This document shows positions 61,433 to 64,000 of a stretch of 64,000 nucleotides of DNA, piece by piece (positions within the stretch are counted from its first letter, which is position 1; each line of letters starts with the position of its first letter). The position numbers were made by a program, and so were the translations under genes. The notes beneath the pieces are model-generated. The model did not search any database. It had not been told where the DNA came from and saw nothing but the letters and a program-made list of their open reading frames with translations. Origin of the DNA: an uncultured Sutterella sp. (GTDB taxonomy: Bacteria; Pseudomonadota; Gammaproteobacteria; Burkholderiales; Burkholderiaceae_F); contig CASDQM010000004.1 in assembly GCA_949282745.1 (NCBI GenBank), positions 62,001 to 126,000 on the forward strand. The letters are read 5' to 3'.

Positions 61433-62173
61433 TTACTTCGCGGCGAGTCGCTGGCGAACGCTCTCGAAGAGGCAGATCCCGGCGGCGACCGAGACGTTGA
61501 GGCTCTCGACGGCGCCCGTCATCGGAATGGCGGCGAGGTCGTCGCAGCGCTTGCGCGTCAGCTGACGCAGACCGTCCCCTTCGGCGCCGAGCACCCATGC
61601 GAAGGCGCGCGTCTGCTCGAAGTCGTAGATCGACTTCACGGCTTCGCCCGCCGTGCCGACGACCGTCACGCCCGCGTCGCGCAGTTCCACGATCGAGGCG
61701 GCAAGGTTCGTCACCGTCACGACGGGAACCGTTTCGGCGGCCCCGGCGGCGGCCTTCATGGCGGCGGGAGTCATCCCGGCCGAACGGTCGCGCGGCACCA
61801 CCACGGCCTGCACGCCCGCGGCGTCGGCCGTGCGCAGGCAGGCGCCGAAGTTGCGCGGGTCCGTCACGCCGTCGAGGATCAACAGCAGGGTCTTGTCGGT
61901 GATCTGATCGAGGAGGTCGGCGAAGTCGAGTTCGACATGCGTTTCTTCGGCGAGCGCCACGATTCCCTGATGAGGAACGCCCGAGGCCATGCCGTCGAGG
62001 CGCTTGGCGTCGGCATTCATGACGCGCACGCCCGCGGCGAGCAGTTTTTCGCGCATGTCGCGCATGCGCTTGTCGCGGCGCGACGGATCGGCATAGACGA
62101 CCGAGATCGTTTCGGGCGCCGTGCGCAGTCGGGCGCCTACGGCGTGAAAGCCCGCTAAGACAGAGTTCTTCAC
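61433..62173 (-). CDS. rlmB: 23S rRNA (guanosine-2'-O-)-methyltransferase RlmB
   Basis: RlmB methylates Gm2251 in 23S rRNA. The 246-residue SPOUT-family protein has the N-terminal substrate domain (GFHAVGARLR), then the knot domain motifs LILDGVTDPRNFGACLRTADA, WVLGAEGDGLR and the C-terminal PMTGAVESLNVSVAAGI. It starts at GTG 62173. It lies 133 bases downstream of rnr, a common pairing of RNA-processing genes. Confidence 0.95.
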   Translation of the reverse strand: MKNSVLAGFHAVGARLRTAPETISVVYADPSRRDKRMRDMREKLLAAGVRVMNADAKRLDGMASGVPHQGIVALAEETHVELDFADLLDQITDKTLLLILDGVTDPRNFGACLRTADAAGVQAVVVPRDRSAGMTPAAMKAAAGAAETVPVVTVTNLAASIVELRDAGVTVVGTAGEAVKSIYDFEQTRAFAWVLGAEGDGLRQLTRKRCDDLAAIPMTGAVESLNVSVAAGICLFESVRQRLAAK

Positions 62174-62306
62174 GAGAGTTTCCGTTGGGTGAAAAAAGCG
62201 GGAGGCCCCTTCCTTGCAAAAGGGACCTCCTTCACGTTAAAGAGTGCCGTCATTGTAGCCAAAGACGACGGGATTCCGCGCGTCGGGGCGCGGTTTTTCG
62301 AGCGCC

Positions 62307-64000
62307 TCAGAAGGGAACGTCGTCGTACCAGTCGTAGCGGCGACGGCGCTGGCGGTTCTTCTGACGCTTCCCGCTCTCGAAGCTTCTGCGGAAGGAGAAG
62401 CGGCGCTTTTCGAAGTCGACTTCGTCGAGCACGACCTGCATCTGCTTGCCGATGCGGATGACTTCGCCTTCGTCGCCCACGAGCTGGCCGTCCATCGCCG
62501 TGAAGTAGTCGCCCCCGAGGTTCGAGACGTGCACGTAGCCTTCGAGACCGGAATCGTCGAGCCGCACGATGACGCCCGAATCGAGGACGTTGACGACGGT
62601 CGACGAATAGCGCGCGTTCGGGTTCTTCGAGAGCCACTCGCAGGCGAGCCAGTTCATGACGTCGCGCGAAGCGTCGTCGGCGCGCCGCTCGGCAATCGAA
62701 GAGAGAAGCCCCAAGCGGCGCCAGACCTCGTGGTCGCGCTCCGTCTTGGAGAAGTCCTTGACGGGCTTCTCAAAGGCCGGGCGAAAACCGAGCTTTTGCG
62801 CGTGGAAGCCTTCGATCCCCGCCTCCGTATAGAGCTTCGGGTGATAGGTGCGCTTGGCGAGGATCGCCTTGATCGTGCGGTGCAAAAGCAGATCGGGATA
62901 GCGCCGGATCGGGCTCGTGAAGTGCGCGTAGTGCTCGTACTGCAGGCCGTAGTGCCCGATGTTGTCGGGACTGTAGAGGGCGCGCGACATCGTGCGCAGC
63001 ACCGCGATCTGCAGGGGCGAGGTCGAAGGCGACTTCTTCACCGCTTCAAGGAGCGCGGCGAAGCCCGCGGGGGAATTGTCCGAAAGTTTGAGCTTGTAGG
63101 CCCGAAGGATGCGGCGCAGATCCTGCAGACGCTCCTCTTCGGGCTTGTCGTGCACGCGAAAGAGCGAGAGCCGTTCGTTTCGCAGCACGAAGTCCGCGGC
63201 GGCGACGTTCGCCACGAGCATGCACTCTTCGATGAGCCGGTTCGCATCCGTGATGCGGTAGGACTCGAAGCGCTCGATCGTGCCCTTTTCCTCGTTGATG
63301 CGCGCCTTGATTTCGCTCGACTCGAAGTCGAGCGCAAAGCGCTTCTCGCGGGCCGCGTGGAGGACCTGATAGAGCTCGAAGAGGCGTTCGACTTCAAAGA
63401 GCCGTTCGCCCAAGGCCTCGAACCCCGCCTCTTCGCCCGAGAGGGCCGACCACACCTGCGTGTAGGTGAGCCGCGAGTGCGAGCGGATCACGGCCGGGTA
63501 GAACTGATAGGCGGTCGTCTTCCCTTCGGCGTCGATCAGGGCGTCGCACACCATCGTGAGGCGGTCGACATTGGGATTGAGCGAGCAGATCCCGTTGCTG
63601 AGCGCTTCGGGGAGCATCGGAATGACGGCCGTCGGGAAGTAGACGGAGGTGCCGCGCGCCTGCGCCTCCCGGTCGAGCGGATGATCGGGCTTCACGTACT
63701 GGCTCACGTCGGCGATCGCGACGAGAAGACGCCAGCCGTCCCCCGACTTTTCGCAATAGACCGCGTCGTCGAAGTCGCGCGCGTCCTCGCCGTCGATCGT
63801 GACGAAGGGAACGTCGCGCAGGTCGACGCGGCCGCGCCGCTGGGCGGCCGTCACTTCCTGCGGAATTTCCTTGGCTTCGGTCTTCACCTCGTCGGGAAAT
63901 TCCGTGCGGATGCCGTGGCGCTCCTCGGCGATCTTGAGGGCGCCCGCGGGTTCGTCGCGACGCGCGATGCGGCGCACGATCCGGGCGGGCCAGGTGAAGT
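62307..64000 (-). CDS. rnr: Ribonuclease R, 5' end off the window
   Basis: RNase R is a 3'-5' exoribonuclease that can digest structured RNA. The visible 564 codons begin in the cold-shock region and include the RNB catalytic domain (VTIDGEDARDFDDAVYCE with the metal-binding Asp residues, and SLNPNVDRLTMV) and FTSPIRRYPDLLLHR, then the S1 domain (VNVLDSGVIVRLDDSGLEGY) and a basic C-terminal tail (KRQKNRQRRRRYDW). The reading frame continues past the right edge, so the start and N-terminal cold-shock domain are missing. Full-length proteins are about 750-820 residues. Confidence 0.94.
   Translation of the reverse strand, partial: FTWPARIVRRIARRDEPAGALKIAEERHGIRTEFPDEVKTEAKEIPQEVTAAQRRGRVDLRDVPFVTIDGEDARDFDDAVYCEKSGDGWRLLVAIADVSQYVKPDHPLDREAQARGTSVYFPTAVIPMLPEALSNGICSLNPNVDRLTMVCDALIDAEGKTTAYQFYPAVIRSHSRLTYTQVWSALSGEEAGFEALGERLFEVERLFELYQVLHAAREKRFALDFESSEIKARINEEKGTIERFESYRITDANRLIEECMLVANVAAADFVLRNERLSLFRVHDKPEEERLQDLRRILRAYKLKLSDNSPAGFAALLEAVKKSPSTSPLQIAVLRTMSRALYSPDNIGHYGLQYEHYAHFTSPIRRYPDLLLHRTIKAILAKRTYHPKLYTEAGIEGFHAQKLGFRPAFEKPVKDFSKTERDHEVWRRLGLLSSIAERRADDASRDVMNWLACEWLSKNPNARYSSTVVNVLDSGVIVRLDDSGLEGYVHVSNLGGDYFTAMDGQLVGDEGEVIRIGKQMQVVLDEVDFEKRRFSFRRSFESGKRQKNRQRRRRYDWYDDVPF

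Noticed and set aside
62170..62637. A 155-codon minus-strand open frame between rnr and rlmB
   Set aside because: It overlaps the 3' end of rnr in another frame and has the Arg-rich composition of a shadow frame.

Overview
The window is GC-rich, with no insertion sequence, prophage or CRISPR array visible. It reads as a chromosome segment of an anaerobic or microaerophilic betaproteobacterium, most likely a gut Sutterellaceae member (Sutterella/Parasutterella type). The reasons are the gene orders rpsF-priB-rpsR-rplI, recG-oxyR and thrC-mobB-moeA-moaD-moaE, fumarate respiration built on FrdA/FrdB, DcuB, DcuC and AspA, and a dense set of periplasmic flavoprotein reductases. The genus is an inference; no sugar catabolism is seen.

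Layout. 0-3.5 kb: lepA (3' end off the window), then yhdT-panF. 3.5-18 kb: a respiratory-reductase island. It holds a TtrS/TtrR-like two-component pair, a flavoprotein reductase, an aryl-sulfate sulfotransferase, a tetraheme flavocytochrome c divergent from a LysR regulator, a PEBP-family protein, a small tetraheme cytochrome with a Tat-exported flavoprotein, and a probable urocanate reductase. 18-23.3 kb: fatty-acid cluster rpmF / fabH-fabD-fabG-acpP-fabF, with plsX absent. 23.5-24.2 kb: six tRNA genes, four of them identical tRNA-Gly(GCC). 24.4-30.4 kb: dcuB, aspA and frdAB (no frdC). 31.3-37.6 kb: ridA, recG, oxyR, a PerM-like permease and dcuC. 37.7-44 kb: GNAT, orn, an M48-like protein, rsgA, moaA and putP. 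44-51.5 kb: two uncharacterised genes, clpB, fluC, a threonine-aldolase-like gene and an EamA transporter. 51.6-57.7 kb: molybdopterin genes, a threonine-synthase-like gene and phoH. 57.8-64 kb: a DUF456 protein, dnaB, rplI-rpsR-priB-rpsF, rlmB and rnr (5' end off the window).

How it works together. Aspartate enters by DcuB, AspA releases fumarate, and FrdAB reduces it; DcuB and DcuC exchange C4-dicarboxylates. The 3.5-18 kb island looks like a kit for using other organic electron acceptors in the periplasm. The four flavoproteins share a fold but have different residues at the substrate-binding positions, so each probably takes a different acceptor. Electrons can come through a fused tetraheme domain or its free-standing homologue. 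Two of the reductase units share a 17-bp core promoter element, and a third and fourth have their own palindromic operators, which suggests acceptor-specific induction.

Main points for a second look: the reductase island and its regulatory boxes; the residue-by-residue match of one reductase to urocanate reductase; the Tat-exported flavoprotein that lacks the usual catalytic residues; a threonine synthase homologue whose PLP lysine is Asp; an M48 peptidase homologue with Asp in place of both key Glu residues; frdAB without a membrane anchor next to paired TACGCA-N4-TGCGTA palindromes.
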